This document shows positions 10,232 through 21,747 of a stretch of DNA of 49,450 bases, one piece after another. The position numbers and the translations under genes were made by a program. The notes below the pieces were generated by a model. It saw nothing but the letters and a program-made list of their open reading frames with translations. It had not been told where the DNA came from and did not search any database. The stretch covers positions 1-49,450 of the forward strand of contig JAIXWM010000123.1 of the NCBI GenBank assembly GCA_027491255.1. Reading direction: 5' to 3'. This stretch comes from Rubrivivax sp. GTDB lineage: Bacteria > Pseudomonadota > Gammaproteobacteria > Burkholderiales > Burkholderiaceae_C. Each line of letters opens with the position of its first letter. Position 1 is the first letter of the stretch.

Positions 10232-10446
10232 CGGAGCGGGCAGTCGACAGTCTCAAGGCTAGGCGGACGCGCCGAAAAGGGCTTGCTGCAGCGCAAGGCC
10301 GGTGCGCCGCAGGCGAGCCGCAGGCCCCGTCTTCAGGCACTGTGCGACCCTGCCGATGCGGCGTCATGCCGCCAAGGCATCATCAAGGCTTCGCATGGAT
10401 CGCACAAGGTTTGCAGGGGCCCCCGTGGCCACCCCGGGACTCGCGC

Positions 10447-13227
10447 ATGAGCATTCGCCACCTCGACCACTTCTTCGACCCCGCCTCCGTGGCCGTCATC
10501 GGCGCGTCCACGCGCCCCGGCAGCGTCGGTGCCACCGTCTGGCGCAACGTGCGCGAGGGCCGCTTCGCCGGCCCGCGCTGGGCCGTCAACCCGCGCCACG
10601 CCACGCTCGAAGGGGACCCCTGCCACCCCGACGTGCGCAGCCTGCCGGCAGCGCCCGAACTCGCCGTCATCTGCACGCCGCCGGCCACCGTGCCGGGGCT
10701 GATCGCCGAGCTCGGCGCGCGCGGCACCCGGGCCGCCGTCGTGCTGAGCGCCGGCTTCGACGCGGCCACGAAAGCAGCGATGCTGAACGCCGCGCGGCCC
10801 CATCTGCTGCGCATCCTCGGGCCGAACTGTCTCGGGCTGCTGGTGCCGCACCTCGGACTGAACGCAAGCTTCGCCCACACCGGGGCAGAGCCCGGCAGCC
10901 TGGCTTTCGTCTCGCAGTCCGGCGCGCTCGTCACCGCGATGCTGGACTGGGCGCGCGGACGCGGCATCGGCTTCTCGCACTTCGTCTCGCTCGGCGAGCA
11001 CGCCGACGTGGATTTCGGCGACATGCTGGACTGGCTGGCGACCTGCCCGCGCACACGCTCGGTGCTGATGTACGCCGAGTCGATCGAGGGCGCGCGCAAG
11101 TTCATGTCGGCCGCGCGGGCGGCGGCACGCAACAAGCCGGTGCTGATCGTGAAGGCCGGCCGCAGCGCCCAGGGCGCCGCAGCGGCGGCGTCGCACACGG
11201 GCGCGCTCGCCGCCTCCGACCTGGTGCTGGATGCGGCGATCCGGCGCGCGGGCATGCTGCGCGTGGACACGCTGCGCGAGTTGTTCGACGCCGCGCAGAC
11301 GCTGGCGCACTTCCGCGGCTCGATCGCCACCGAGGTCGCGCGGCTGGAGCCGCGGCACCAGCGCCTGACGCTCGTGACCAACGGCGGCGGCGCTGGCGTG
11401 ATGGCGGCCGACGCCGCGGCGCGCGAAGGGGTGGAGCTCGCGCCGCTCGCGCCCGCCACCCTGGCGGCGCTGGACACCGGGCTGCCGCCGAACTGGTCGC
11501 ACGCCAATCCGGTGGACATCATCGGCGACGCGCCGGTGACGCGCTACGTGCACACGCTGCGCACGCTGCTGGCCGACCGCAGCAGCGGCACGCTGCTGTT
11601 CATGCACGCGCCCACCGCCATCGTGCCCAGCGCCGAGATCGCGCGCGCGCTGCTGCCCGTGCTGCGCGAGCAGCCGGGGCGGCTGCTCGCCTGCTGGCTC
11701 GGCGGGCCGGCGGTGCAGGAGGCGCGCAGCCTGTTCGAGGCCGAGGGCATCGCCTGCCACGACACGCCCGAGGCGGCGGTCCACGCCTTCGCGATGCTTG
11801 CCGAGTACCGGCGCAACCAGGTGCAGCTGATGGAAGCCCCGCCGGCGCGGCAGTCACCGCCGCCCGCGCTGCCCGCGCCGGGCGCGCCCGAAGCCGCCGA
11901 CGCCCGCCCGGCCCCGGCGGGCAGCGCGGGCCGGGCCGAGGTGCGCCGTCTTGTCGATGCCGCACTTGCCAGCGGCCGCACGCTGATGACCGAACCCGAG
12001 GCCAAGGCGCTGCTGGCGGCCTGCGGCATCCCGGTCGTCGCCACCCGTGTTGCCGCTGCGGATCCGCTGGCGGCGCTGCAGGTGGCCTCGGAGATCGGCT
12101 ACCCGGTCGCGCTGAAGGTGCTGTCGCCGCAGATCACCCACAAGAGTGACGTCGGCGGCGTTGCCCGCAACCTGGAGAACGCTGCCGAGGTGGCGGACGC
12201 CGCCCAGGCCATCCTCGCGCGCGTGGCCCAGCGCCGGCCCGGCGCCACCGTCACCGGCTTCACCGTCCAGGCCATGGTGCAGCGGCCGCGCGCGCTCGAG
12301 CTCATCGTCGGCGCGAGCATCGACGCCCAGTTCGGGCCCGTGGTGCTGTTCGGCCAGGGGGGCACCGCGGTGGAGGTGCTGGCCGACCGCGCCATCGGCC
12401 TGCCGCCGCTGAACGCGCCGCTGGCGCACGCGCTCATCGGGCGCACACGCGTCGCGCGCCTGCTGCAAGGCTGGCGCGACGTGCCGCCGGCAGATACCGA
12501 TGCCGTCGTCGGTGTGCTGACGGCGGTGTCGGCGCTGCTGGCCGAAGAGCCGCGCATCGCCGAGCTCGACATCAACCCCTTGCTCGCCGACGCCCAGGGC
12601 GTGGTCGCGCTGGACGCGCGTGTGCGCCTGAGCGCCGCCGCCCCAGGCGGCGCGGCGCACTTCGCGATCCGGCCCTACCCGGCCGAGCTCGTGCGCCAGA
12701 TCGCCTGGCAGGGCCGGACACTGACGCTGCGCCCGATACGCCCCGAGGACGAGCCCCAGCACCGTGCCTTAGTCGAAAGCCTGGACCCCGTGGACCTGCG
12801 CATGCGTTTCTTCTACAGCCGGCGCACGCTCGAGCACAGCGAGCTCGCGCGCCTGACGCAGATCGACTACGAGCGCGAGATGGCCTTCATCGCCACCGAA
12901 GCCGACGCCGCCGGGCCCGAGCGCACCCTGGGCGTGGCGCGCGCCACCTGCGACCCCGACAACGAGGAAGCCGAGTTCGCCGTCACCGTGCGCTCCGATC
13001 TCAAGGGCGGCGGCCTGGGCTCGCTGCTGATGCGCGCACTGATCGACCACCTGCGCCAGCGCGGCACACGCCGGCTCGTGGCCTATGTGCTGCGCGAGAA
13101 CGAGCGCATGCTGCAGCTCGCGCGCGACCTCGGCATGCAGCCCGACACAAGCCACCCCGACCCGGACACGGTGAAGGTGGCGATGGACCTGCGGCCCCGG
13201 GACGAGACAGACCGACCGGCGCGCTGA
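10447..13227 (+). CDS. Acyl-CoA ligase (ADP-forming)-like / GNAT acetyltransferase fusion, Pat/PatZ type
   Basis: A 926-residue protein with CoA-binding, succinyl-CoA-ligase-like and ATP-grasp domains followed by a GNAT domain. The start at MSIRHLDHFFDPASVAVIG puts the Rossmann CoA-binding domain first. GPNCLGLLVP and FVSQSGALVTAM belong to the ligase-like part, with a SHTGALAASD loop around the usual phospho-His region. EPEAKALLAACGIPVV begins the ATP-grasp part (about 515-730), and LRPIRPEDEPQHRALVESL begins the GNAT part (about 760-905), with the acetyl-CoA loop SDLKGGGLGSLLM. Proteins of this layout acetylate lysines of metabolic enzymes such as acetyl-CoA synthetase. Whether the ligase half is active cannot be told from sequence. 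It stands alone upstream of rpoH. Confidence 0.85.
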   Translation: MSIRHLDHFFDPASVAVIGASTRPGSVGATVWRNVREGRFAGPRWAVNPRHATLEGDPCHPDVRSLPAAPELAVICTPPATVPGLIAELGARGTRAAVVLSAGFDAATKAAMLNAARPHLLRILGPNCLGLLVPHLGLNASFAHTGAEPGSLAFVSQSGALVTAMLDWARGRGIGFSHFVSLGEHADVDFGDMLDWLATCPRTRSVLMYAESIEGARKFMSAARAAARNKPVLIVKAGRSAQGAAAAASHTGALAASDLVLDAAIRRAGMLRVDTLRELFDAAQTLAHFRGSIATEVARLEPRHQRLTLVTNGGGAGVMAADAAAREGVELAPLAPATLAALDTGLPPNWSHANPVDIIGDAPVTRYVHTLRTLLADRSSGTLLFMHAPTAIVPSAEIARALLPVLREQPGRLLACWLGGPAVQEARSLFEAEGIACHDTPEAAVHAFAMLAEYRRNQVQLMEAPPARQSPPPALPAPGAPEAADARPAPAGSAGRAEVRRLVDAALASGRTLMTEPEAKALLAACGIPVVATRVAAADPLAALQVASEIGYPVALKVLSPQITHKSDVGGVARNLENAAEVADAAQAILARVAQRRPGATVTGFTVQAMVQRPRALELIVGASIDAQFGPVVLFGQGGTAVEVLADRAIGLPPLNAPLAHALIGRTRVARLLQGWRDVPPADTDAVVGVLTAVSALLAEEPRIAELDINPLLADAQGVVALDARVRLSAAAPGGAAHFAIRPYPAELVRQIAWQGRTLTLRPIRPEDEPQHRALVESLDPVDLRMRFFYSRRTLEHSELARLTQIDYEREMAFIATEADAAGPERTLGVARATCDPDNEEAEFAVTVRSDLKGGGLGSLLMRALIDHLRQRGTRRLVAYVLRENERMLQLARDLGMQPDTSHPDPDTVKVAMDLRPRDETDRPAR

Positions 13228-13309
13228 ATGCGCACCGCCCCCCACCCGCGGGCCCGCCACAGTCCTCGAAACTGCCCGGGGACTGCATGCTTGTTCGCAG
13301 ACCCTGTCA

Positions 13310-13336
13310 TCAGCACTCCCCCCTAGAGAGTGCTAA
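13310..13336 (+). promoter_or_regulatory. CIRCE operator (HrcA site) upstream of rpoH
   Basis: The sequence is TCAGCACTC, nine bases, GAGTGCTAA. This matches the CIRCE consensus TTAGCACTC-N9-GAGTGCTAA at every position except the second. It ends 42 bases before the rpoH ATG, within the expected promoter/leader. CIRCE is the binding site of the HrcA heat-shock repressor, so rpoH should be under HrcA control here. Confidence 0.9.
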
Positions 13337-13378
13337 TATTTTGGGAACTTGCAGATCAGGGTTTACTCTGAGAGCTAC

Positions 13379-14308
13379 ATGAACACTATCAACGCCACTG
13401 CTGTCGCCGTCCGCGACCCCTGGTCGCTCGTCCCCTCGCTGGGCAATCTGGACGCTTACATCAGCGCCGTCAACCGCCTGCCGCTGCTGACGCAGAGCGA
13501 GGAGACCTCGCTCGCCCGCCGCCTGCGCGACCACGGCGATCTCCAGGCCGCCGGGAAGCTGGTGCTGTCGCACCTGCGGCTCGTGGTCTCGGTCTCGCGC
13601 CAGTACCTGGGCTACGGCCTGCCGCAGGGCGACCTGATCCAGGAAGGCAACGTCGGCCTGATGAAGGCGGTCAAGCGCTTCGACCCCGAGCAGGGCGTGC
13701 GCCTGGTCAGCTACGCGCTGCACTGGATCAAGGCCGAGATCCACGAATACATCCTGAAGAACTGGCGCATGGTCAAGGTCGCGACGACCAAGGCGCAGCG
13801 CAAGCTCTTCTTCAACCTGCGCTCGATGAAGCAGGGCTTCAAGGCCGACGTCGACGACGCTGACGCGCACCGCAACACGCTGACGGCGGCCGAGGTGGCC
13901 ATCGTCGCGCGCGAGCTGAACGTCAAGCCTGACGAGGTGGTCGAGATGGAAACCCGCCTGGCCGGCGGTGACGTCGCGCTCGAACCCACCGGCGACGACG
14001 GCGAGGAGGACTACGCACCGATCGCCTACCTGGCCGACGAGCGTCACGAGCCCACGCGGGCGATCGAGGCGCGACAGCGCGACTGGATGGCCAGCGACGG
14101 CATCGCCCGCGCGCTCGACTCGCTGGACTCCCGCAGCCGGCGCATCGTCGAGGAACGCTGGCTCAAGGTCAACGACGACGCCTCTGGCGGCATGACGCTG
14201 CACGAGCTCGCGGCCGAGTACGGCGTCAGCGCCGAGCGCATCCGCCAGATCGAGGTCGCGGCGATGAAGAAGATGCGCAAGGCGATCGAGACCGCCACGG
14301 CGGCCTGA
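13379..14308 (+). CDS. rpoH: RNA polymerase sigma-32 factor RpoH
   Basis: Heat-shock sigma factor of 309 residues. Region 2 is visible as LSHLRLVVSVSRQYLGYGLPQGDLIQEGNVGLMKAV, followed by VSYALHWIKAEIHEYIL and the RpoH-box-like ATTKAQRKLFFNLRSMK, which is diagnostic of sigma-32. Region 4 is seen as LDSLDSRSRRIVEERWL and LAAEYGVSAERIRQIEV. ATG 13379 is chosen because a GAGAG sequence precedes it and the protein then starts MNTINATAVAVRDPW. The short N-terminal extension in the same frame overlaps the leader. A CIRCE element lies directly upstream, so the master activator of heat shock looks repressed by HrcA as well as by the usual post-transcriptional routes. Confidence 0.96.
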   Translation: MNTINATAVAVRDPWSLVPSLGNLDAYISAVNRLPLLTQSEETSLARRLRDHGDLQAAGKLVLSHLRLVVSVSRQYLGYGLPQGDLIQEGNVGLMKAVKRFDPEQGVRLVSYALHWIKAEIHEYILKNWRMVKVATTKAQRKLFFNLRSMKQGFKADVDDADAHRNTLTAAEVAIVARELNVKPDEVVEMETRLAGGDVALEPTGDDGEEDYAPIAYLADERHEPTRAIEARQRDWMASDGIARALDSLDSRSRRIVEERWLKVNDDASGGMTLHELAAEYGVSAERIRQIEVAAMKKMRKAIETATAA

Positions 14309-14320
14309 GCGTCACATGAG

Positions 14321-14338
14321 CAGCCCCAGCAAGGGCTG
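14321..14338. terminator. Short hairpin between convergent rpoH and argJ
   Basis: CAGCCC, a six-base loop, GGGCTG forms a perfect six-base-pair stem 12 bases after the rpoH stop. There is no T tract on either side, so termination is only a guess. Confidence 0.3.
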
Positions 14339-14410
14339 AGTCTGCGGCCACGGGTGAGGCGACGACGGCGGCCTCGCCATCACCCGCTGGCGCGCGTGCC
14401 AGCTCACGAC

Positions 14411-15664
14411 TCAGCTGCGGTAGTCGGCATTGATGCTGACGTAATCGTGCGAGAGGTCGCAGGTCCAGACGGTGGCGGCGGCGCTGCCGCGATGCAGGTC
14501 CACCCGCACCGTGATCTCGCTGCCCTTCATCACGCGCTGGCCGTCCTCCTCGCGGTAGTCGGGATGCCGACCGCCGGCGCGGGCGACGTGCACGTCGTCC
14601 AGGAACAGGTCGATCAGGCCCTGGTCCAGGTCGTCGATGCCGGCGTAGCCCACCGCCGCGAGGATGCGGCCCAGGTTGGGGTCGCTGGCATAGAAGGCGG
14701 TCTTGACCAGCGGCGAGTGCGCGATCGCGTAGGCGACGAGGCGGCACTCCTCGGCGTTGCGCCCGCCGTCGACGCGCACGGTGATGAACTTGGTCGCGCC
14801 CTCGCCGTCACGCACGATGGCCTGCGCCAGGCGGCGCGAGACGTCGAACACGGCTGCGCGCAGTGCCTGGCCTTCAGGTGAATCCAGCGTCGTGATCGGC
14901 GCATGCCCGGCAGCCTGAGTGGCCATCAGCACGAAGCTGTCGTTGGTCGAGGTGTCGCCGTCGATCGTGATGCGGTTGAAGCTCTCGTCCGCCGCCTCGC
15001 GCACGAGCTGCTGCAGCAGTGCCGGGGCGATCACGGCGTCGGTGGCCACGTAGCCGAGCATCGTCGCCATGTTCGGGCGGATCATGCCGGCGCCCTTGGA
15101 GATGCCGGTCACGCTGACCGTGCGCCCGCCGATCTGCACCTGCGTCGACGCGCCCTTGGGCAGCGTGTCGGTGGTCATGATGCCCTGGGCGGCTTCAGCC
15201 CAGCGCGCGCCATCCGCCGGCACGGGCGCCGCGGCATTGGCCAGCAGCGCCGGCAGTCCGGCCTCGACACGCTCGATCGGCAGCGGCTCCAGGATGACGC
15301 CGGTGGAAAAGGGCAACACCTGCTGCGGCGTGACGCCGAGGTGGCGCGCCAGGGCCTCGCAGGTGCGCGTGGCGCGTGCCAGTCCCTCGGCCCCGGTGCC
15401 GGCGTTCGCGTTGCCGGTGTTGACGACCAGCGCCCGGATGCCGGCGCCGCCACCGGCCGCCAGGTGCGCCTGGCACAACTGCACCGGCGCGGCGCAGAAG
15501 CGGTTCTTCGTGAAGACCCCGGCCACGGCCGCGCCCTCATCGAGCAGGAAGACGACCAGGTCGCGCCGGTTCGCCTTGCGGATGCCGGCCATCGCGGTGC
15601 CGATGCGCAGGCCGGCCACCGGGTGCAGTCGGGAAGGATCGGGGGCGCTCAGGTTGACGGGCAT
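14411..15664 (-). CDS. argJ: Bifunctional ornithine acetyltransferase / N-acetylglutamate synthase ArgJ
   Basis: A 417-residue self-cleaving enzyme of the arginine pathway that moves acetyl from N-acetylornithine to glutamate; bifunctional members also use acetyl-CoA. The family signatures are [71 protein letters not shown] and [15 protein letters not shown]. Cleavage is expected before the Thr in NMATMLG, giving alpha and beta chains. The C-terminus ends [13 protein letters not shown], typical of the family. It lies 106 bases downstream of secA on the same strand, a common Burkholderiales order. argB is about 20 kb away, so arginine genes are scattered. Confidence 0.96.
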   Translation of the reverse strand: MPVNLSAPDPSRLHPVAGLRIGTAMAGIRKANRRDLVVFLLDEGAAVAGVFTKNRFCAAPVQLCQAHLAAGGGAGIRALVVNTGNANAGTGAEGLARATRTCEALARHLGVTPQQVLPFSTGVILEPLPIERVEAGLPALLANAAAPVPADGARWAEAAQGIMTTDTLPKGASTQVQIGGRTVSVTGISKGAGMIRPNMATMLGYVATDAVIAPALLQQLVREAADESFNRITIDGDTSTNDSFVLMATQAAGHAPITTLDSPEGQALRAAVFDVSRRLAQAIVRDGEGATKFITVRVDGGRNAEECRLVAYAIAHSPLVKTAFYASDPNLGRILAAVGYAGIDDLDQGLIDLFLDDVHVARAGGRHPDYREEDGQRVMKGSEITVRVDLHRGSAAATVWTCDLSHDYVSINADYRS

Positions 15665-15770
15665 GAGGATCTCCTTCCTGGAATGCGGATAGGCCGGGGG
15701 GCGCGCGGTTCTTCGCGATGCAGGCGCCGGTGCAGCGACGGCCGTCAGCGCCGACCCGCCGCGCCCACGA

Positions 15771-18518
<2,748 letters not shown>

Positions 18519-18747
18519 GCGGGGTGGCTCGCTCGGGTGGGGTCGGCCTTGCACGCGGGTCTCGGGCACCTGGCGACACCGGGCAGAAAGCCCCCCGGCG
18601 CCGCGACCTCGACCGCGGACAAAGCCGGTCACTTTACCATCCGTGCGTCAGCCGGAGGGCCGGGCCCGGGGGCAGCGCCTGCTCATGACGTGGCAAGCGC
18701 GGACGCCGGCGGCCAGGCGCGCGGCCGGCAGCGATCGGCCGGCGCTT

Positions 18748-19818
18748 TCAGCGCGAGCGTCGGGGCGAGGCGGCCAGTGGGGGCACTGCTGCCGAACGCG
18801 CAGCGAGGAAGCGGGCAGGGTCCTGGGGCACGCCTTCGAGCAATACCTCGAAGTGCAAGTGCGGGCCGGTGGAGCGACCGCTGTTGCCGACCTCGCCGAC
18901 GACCTGACCGCGGCGGACGATGTCGCCGACCGCCGCGCGGGCCGTCGACAAATGCGCATACAGCGTCGTCAAGCCGCTGCCGTGTTCGATCTCCAGCACC
19001 TGCCCGTACTGGGGGTGCCAGCCCACCGTCACCACGACACCGCCCGCCGCGGCGCGCACCGGCGTACCGATGTCGGCCGGGAAGTCCAGCCCCGTGTGCA
19101 GCGCCGTGCGTCCACTGAAGGGGTCCAGCCTGAAGCCGAAGCCCGAGCCGACCGGGCCTTCGACCGGCATGACACTGGGGACCATCAGCGCGCGCATCCG
19201 TTGCTCGAACAGGCGCGACTCGGCCAGCGTGAACAGATCGGCGGTCTGGTCGGCACGGTCACCGAGCATATCGAGCACCTGGTCGAGCTGCTCCAGGGTC
19301 GGGCGCTCCAGCGGCAGGTACACACCACCCTGCCCGCCCGCGGCGGCGATGCCCGGCCCTGTCTTGTCCGCTGGCGCCTGGGCGCCGCCGCGCGGCGCCG
19401 TCGCAGGCGTGCTGCGTCCTGGGGGGGACTTCGGTGCACCCTGCGCCGGCGGCGAGCTCCGCTGCAAGGGCGCAAGATCCTCCGCCTTCACCCCGGCAAG
19501 CCCCGTGACGCGCTCGCCCACAGCCTCCAGCCGGATCATGCGGGCCTGCATCTCGCCGAGCCTCTTCGCCATGGCGTCGAGGTTCTCGCGCATGAACCGT
19601 TCACGTTGAGCCACCTCGTCGCGAGCGACAAAGCGCACGAGCGTGCTGACGACCGGCCAGCCCTCGCGCGCGGCCTTCAGGAAGAACCAGTGGTAGGTGG
19701 CGCCCGAGGTGAGCATCAGCAGCACGGCCAGCGCCGCGGCCAAGCCAGCCAGCTGCAAGCGGCTGATCTGCAGCACGCGCGTACGCGCCAACGTGCCGTG
19801 GGTGATCATGATCTGCAT
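18748..19818 (-). CDS. M23/LytM-family metallopeptidase, membrane-anchored
   Basis: A 356-residue inner-membrane protein with a periplasmic LytM domain, probably acting on or regulating peptidoglycan. The start at 19818 is fixed by a strong AGGAG seven bases upstream and gives MQIMITHGTLARTR before a transmembrane helix (about 17-42). Residues 60-105 look like a coiled coil (EVAQRERFMRENLDAMAKRL), then a Pro/Ala-rich linker. The LytM domain (about 225-345) has the zinc motif HTGLDFPADIGTPV and the second metal/catalytic motif GPHLHFEV, so it looks active. It is divergent from dciA and sits just upstream of secA, as in many Burkholderiales. Confidence 0.85.
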   Translation of the reverse strand: MQIMITHGTLARTRVLQISRLQLAGLAAALAVLLMLTSGATYHWFFLKAAREGWPVVSTLVRFVARDEVAQRERFMRENLDAMAKRLGEMQARMIRLEAVGERVTGLAGVKAEDLAPLQRSSPPAQGAPKSPPGRSTPATAPRGGAQAPADKTGPGIAAAGGQGGVYLPLERPTLEQLDQVLDMLGDRADQTADLFTLAESRLFEQRMRALMVPSVMPVEGPVGSGFGFRLDPFSGRTALHTGLDFPADIGTPVRAAAGGVVVTVGWHPQYGQVLEIEHGSGLTTLYAHLSTARAAVGDIVRRGQVVGEVGNSGRSTGPHLHFEVLLEGVPQDPARFLAARSAAVPPLAASPRRSR

Positions 19819-19844
19819 CGCAAGGCTCCTGCCGGCCCCGCCGG

Positions 19845-19850
19845 TACACT
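19845..19850 (+). promoter_or_regulatory. Probable -10 box of the dciA-like gene
   Basis: TACACT is seven bases before the ATG at 19858, leaving no room for a Shine-Dalgarno sequence. This repeats the short-leader pattern seen at ubiJ. Confidence 0.35.
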
Positions 19851-19857
19851 GGGCCGC

Positions 19858-20199
19858 ATGAGGCGCTCCAGCCCGTCGGGCACACGCTCTGTAGCCGAGG
19901 CGCTCCAGGGCCACGAAACCCTGGGTGCGCTGCTCAACCGTTGGCACACCGCGCAACAGTGTATGCAGGCCTCGCGGCCGGTGATCGGCGCAGCCTTGTC
20001 GACGGCACTGCGCCCAGGACCGATCGAGGACGGCTGCTGGGTGATCCTGGCAGACAACGGCACGGCCGCATCCAAGGCCCGGCAGCTGCTGCCCCGCGTC
20101 AGCGCCGTGCTGCAGCAAGCCGGGTTGCCGGTGTCCGAAGTGAAGGTTCGCGTCGTTCCGCGTCCGGCGCAGCCACCCGGGGGACCGGCGAGCCAGTGA
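19858..20199 (+). CDS. DciA/DUF721-like protein, short form
   Basis: A 113-residue protein with the DUF721 (DciA) pattern: an N-terminal helix (LGALLNRWHTAQQCMQ), then a strand-rich part (GCWVILADNGTAASKARQLL) with the family's A.A.KLRQL-like helix, and strands LPVSEVKVRVVP at the end. DciA family proteins load or regulate the replicative helicase DnaB in bacteria that lack DnaC. Full-length members often run 140-170 residues, so this one is small. It is transcribed away from the M23 gene, matching the usual DUF721-M23-secA arrangement. Assignment rests on the domain pattern and context. Confidence 0.65.
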   Translation: MRRSSPSGTRSVAEALQGHETLGALLNRWHTAQQCMQASRPVIGAALSTALRPGPIEDGCWVILADNGTAASKARQLLPRVSAVLQQAGLPVSEVKVRVVPRPAQPPGGPASQ

Positions 20200-20284
20200 A
20201 TCGCCCGCGCGCAAGGCTCGAACCGGCCGAGCCGCCGAATCGGCCAACGACCGCAGTACCGAACCGCCGCACCCGCGCTGGGGT

Positions 20285-20360
20285 TGGTGCCGACTATCCG
20301 AATCGAACGGATGACCTCCCGCTTACAAGGCGGATGCTCTACCAGCTGAGCTAAGTCGGC
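20285..20360 (-). tRNA. tRNA-Thr (anticodon TGT)
   Basis: A 76-base tRNA with encoded CCA. The acceptor stem GCCGACT pairs with AGTCGGC, the D arm is GCTC/GAGC, the anticodon stem TCCGC/GCGGG encloses loop CTTGTAA (anticodon TGT, reading ACA and possibly other Thr codons), and the T arm is ATCCG-TTCGATT-CGGAT. All stems pair well. It lies downstream of sspB on the same strand but has its own TAGAAT box. Confidence 0.96.
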
Positions 20361-20371
20361 GCGAAATGCAG

Positions 20372-20377
20372 ATTCTA
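20372..20377 (-). promoter_or_regulatory. -10 box of the tRNA-Thr gene
   Basis: TAGAAT on the minus strand lies 11 bases before the tRNA 5' end, the right distance for transcription to begin a few bases upstream. The same CTAGAATC octamer context appears before petA, and CTAGAATCA before tatA. The -35 is not clear. Confidence 0.55.
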
Positions 20378-20457
20378 GGAGGGCGCTCGGTCAGACCGTT
20401 TCAGGACGGGACGCTCCGCACCAGGCCAGTGTGCGCAGACGGGTTCTTCGACACGGC

Positions 20458-20994
20458 TCACTTGATGCGCTTGAGCGAGGGCCGGCCGCCCGGCGGTACC
20501 GGTGTGGGCGGAGGCGGCTCAGGCGCAGGCGCGCCCGAGGAGCGCTTGGGCTTCGGCGCCGCGGGCGCCTCGACGCCCGACAGCTTGATGACCGGGGCCG
20601 AGCGGCGGGGCTCGGGGGCGGGTTCCGGTGGGGGCGTCGCAGGCGTGGCGGGTGCCTCGATCGGGACCGGGAAGGCCATGCCCTGCCCGTTCTCGCGTGC
20701 GTAGATCGCCACGACGCGATCCACCGGCACGAGGATGTCGCGCGGCACGCCGCCGAACCGGGCCTTGAACTCGATGAACTCATTGCCCAGCTGCAGGCCA
20801 CTCGTGGCCTCGAAACTGACATTGAGCACGATCTCGCGATTCTTCACGTATTCCACGGGCACCTGCACCGTCTCGTCGACGAAGACGGCAACGTAGGGTG
20901 TGAAGCCGTTGTCCGTGCACCAGTCGTGCAGCGCCCGGATCAGGTAGGGGCGCGTGGAGGTGCCCTGCGACTCCGGGGACAGCGTCGTGACCAT
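20458..20994 (-). CDS. sspB: ClpXP protease specificity-enhancing factor SspB
   Basis: A 178-residue adaptor that hands ssrA-tagged proteins to ClpXP. Residues about 14-112 form the SspB fold: RPYLIRALHDWCTDNGFTPY, HVAV-like VAVFVDETVQVP, IVLNVSFEATSGLQLGN, then FKARFGGVPRDILVPVDRV and IYARENGQGMAFP. The remainder is a Pro/Ala-rich disordered tail ending in PSLKRIK, comparable with the XB peptide by which SspB docks on ClpX. It lies 24 bases after sspA, the classic sspA-sspB operon, here extended from petABC. Confidence 0.93.
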   Translation of the reverse strand: MVTTLSPESQGTSTRPYLIRALHDWCTDNGFTPYVAVFVDETVQVPVEYVKNREIVLNVSFEATSGLQLGNEFIEFKARFGGVPRDILVPVDRVVAIYARENGQGMAFPVPIEAPATPATPPPEPAPEPRRSAPVIKLSGVEAPAAPKPKRSSGAPAPEPPPPTPVPPGGRPSLKRIK

Positions 20995-21018
20995 GGTGGA
21001 GAAGCGGCCCGGGCCCGA

Positions 21019-21630
21019 TTACTTGCGCATCACCTTTTCCGAAGGCGTCAGCGCCTCGATGTACGCAGGACGCGAGAAGATGCGCTCGGCGTACTTCAGC
21101 AACGGCGCAGCGTTCTTCGACAACTCGATGCCGTAGTAGTCCAGGCGCCACAGCAGCGGGGCGATGGCGACGTCGAGCATCGAGAAATCGTCGCCGAGCA
21201 TGTACTTGTTCTTGATGAAGATCGGCGCGAGCTGCGTCAGGCGGTCGCGGATCTGCTCGCGCGCCTTCTCGAGTTGCTTCTCGGTGGCCTTCACGCTGCG
21301 CCCCTCGAGCAGGTTCACCTGCGAGAACAGCTCCTTCTCGAAGTTGAACAGGAACAGCCGCACGCGCGCACGCGCCACCGGGTCGCCCGGCATCAATTGC
21401 GGGTGCGGGAAGCGCTCGTCGATGTACTCGTTGATGATGTGCGATTCGTACAGGATGAGGTCGCGCTCCACCAGGATGGGCACCTCGTTGTACGGGTTCA
21501 TCAGCGCGATGTCCTCGGGCTTGGCGAACAGATCGACATCACGGATCTCGAAATCCATGCCCTTCTCGAACAGCACGAAGCGGCAGCGGTGGGAGTAGGG
21601 GCAGGTGGTGCCGGAGTAGAGGACCATCAT
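21019..21630 (-). CDS. sspA: Stringent starvation protein A (SspA), GST-like
   Basis: A 203-residue RNA-polymerase-associated protein of the glutathione S-transferase fold. The start is set at 21630 (MMVLYSGTTCPYSHRCRFVL), with GAAGGAAA upstream; the preceding 26 codons in frame have no homology. Thioredoxin-like N-domain motifs are TCPYSHRCRF, NEVPILVERDLILYES (cis-Pro) and INEYIDERFPHPQLMP; the rest is the helical C-domain (LGDDFSMLDVAIAPLLWRL). SspA binds sigma-70 RNA polymerase and helps in stress and virulence gene expression. It follows petC by 117 bases. Confidence 0.93.
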   Translation of the reverse strand: MMVLYSGTTCPYSHRCRFVLFEKGMDFEIRDVDLFAKPEDIALMNPYNEVPILVERDLILYESHIINEYIDERFPHPQLMPGDPVARARVRLFLFNFEKELFSQVNLLEGRSVKATEKQLEKAREQIRDRLTQLAPIFIKNKYMLGDDFSMLDVAIAPLLWRLDYYGIELSKNAAPLLKYAERIFSRPAYIEALTPSEKVMRK

Positions 21631-21747
21631 GGCAACAGGATTTCCTTCAGCAGCGGACCCGCGGGCCCATCGAAAAATGCAAACGCAGTGGGGGCTCGAC
21701 GCCGCCACTGCGCACGCGGGCCCGGACCGGCCGGGCCCGGGGAAAAC

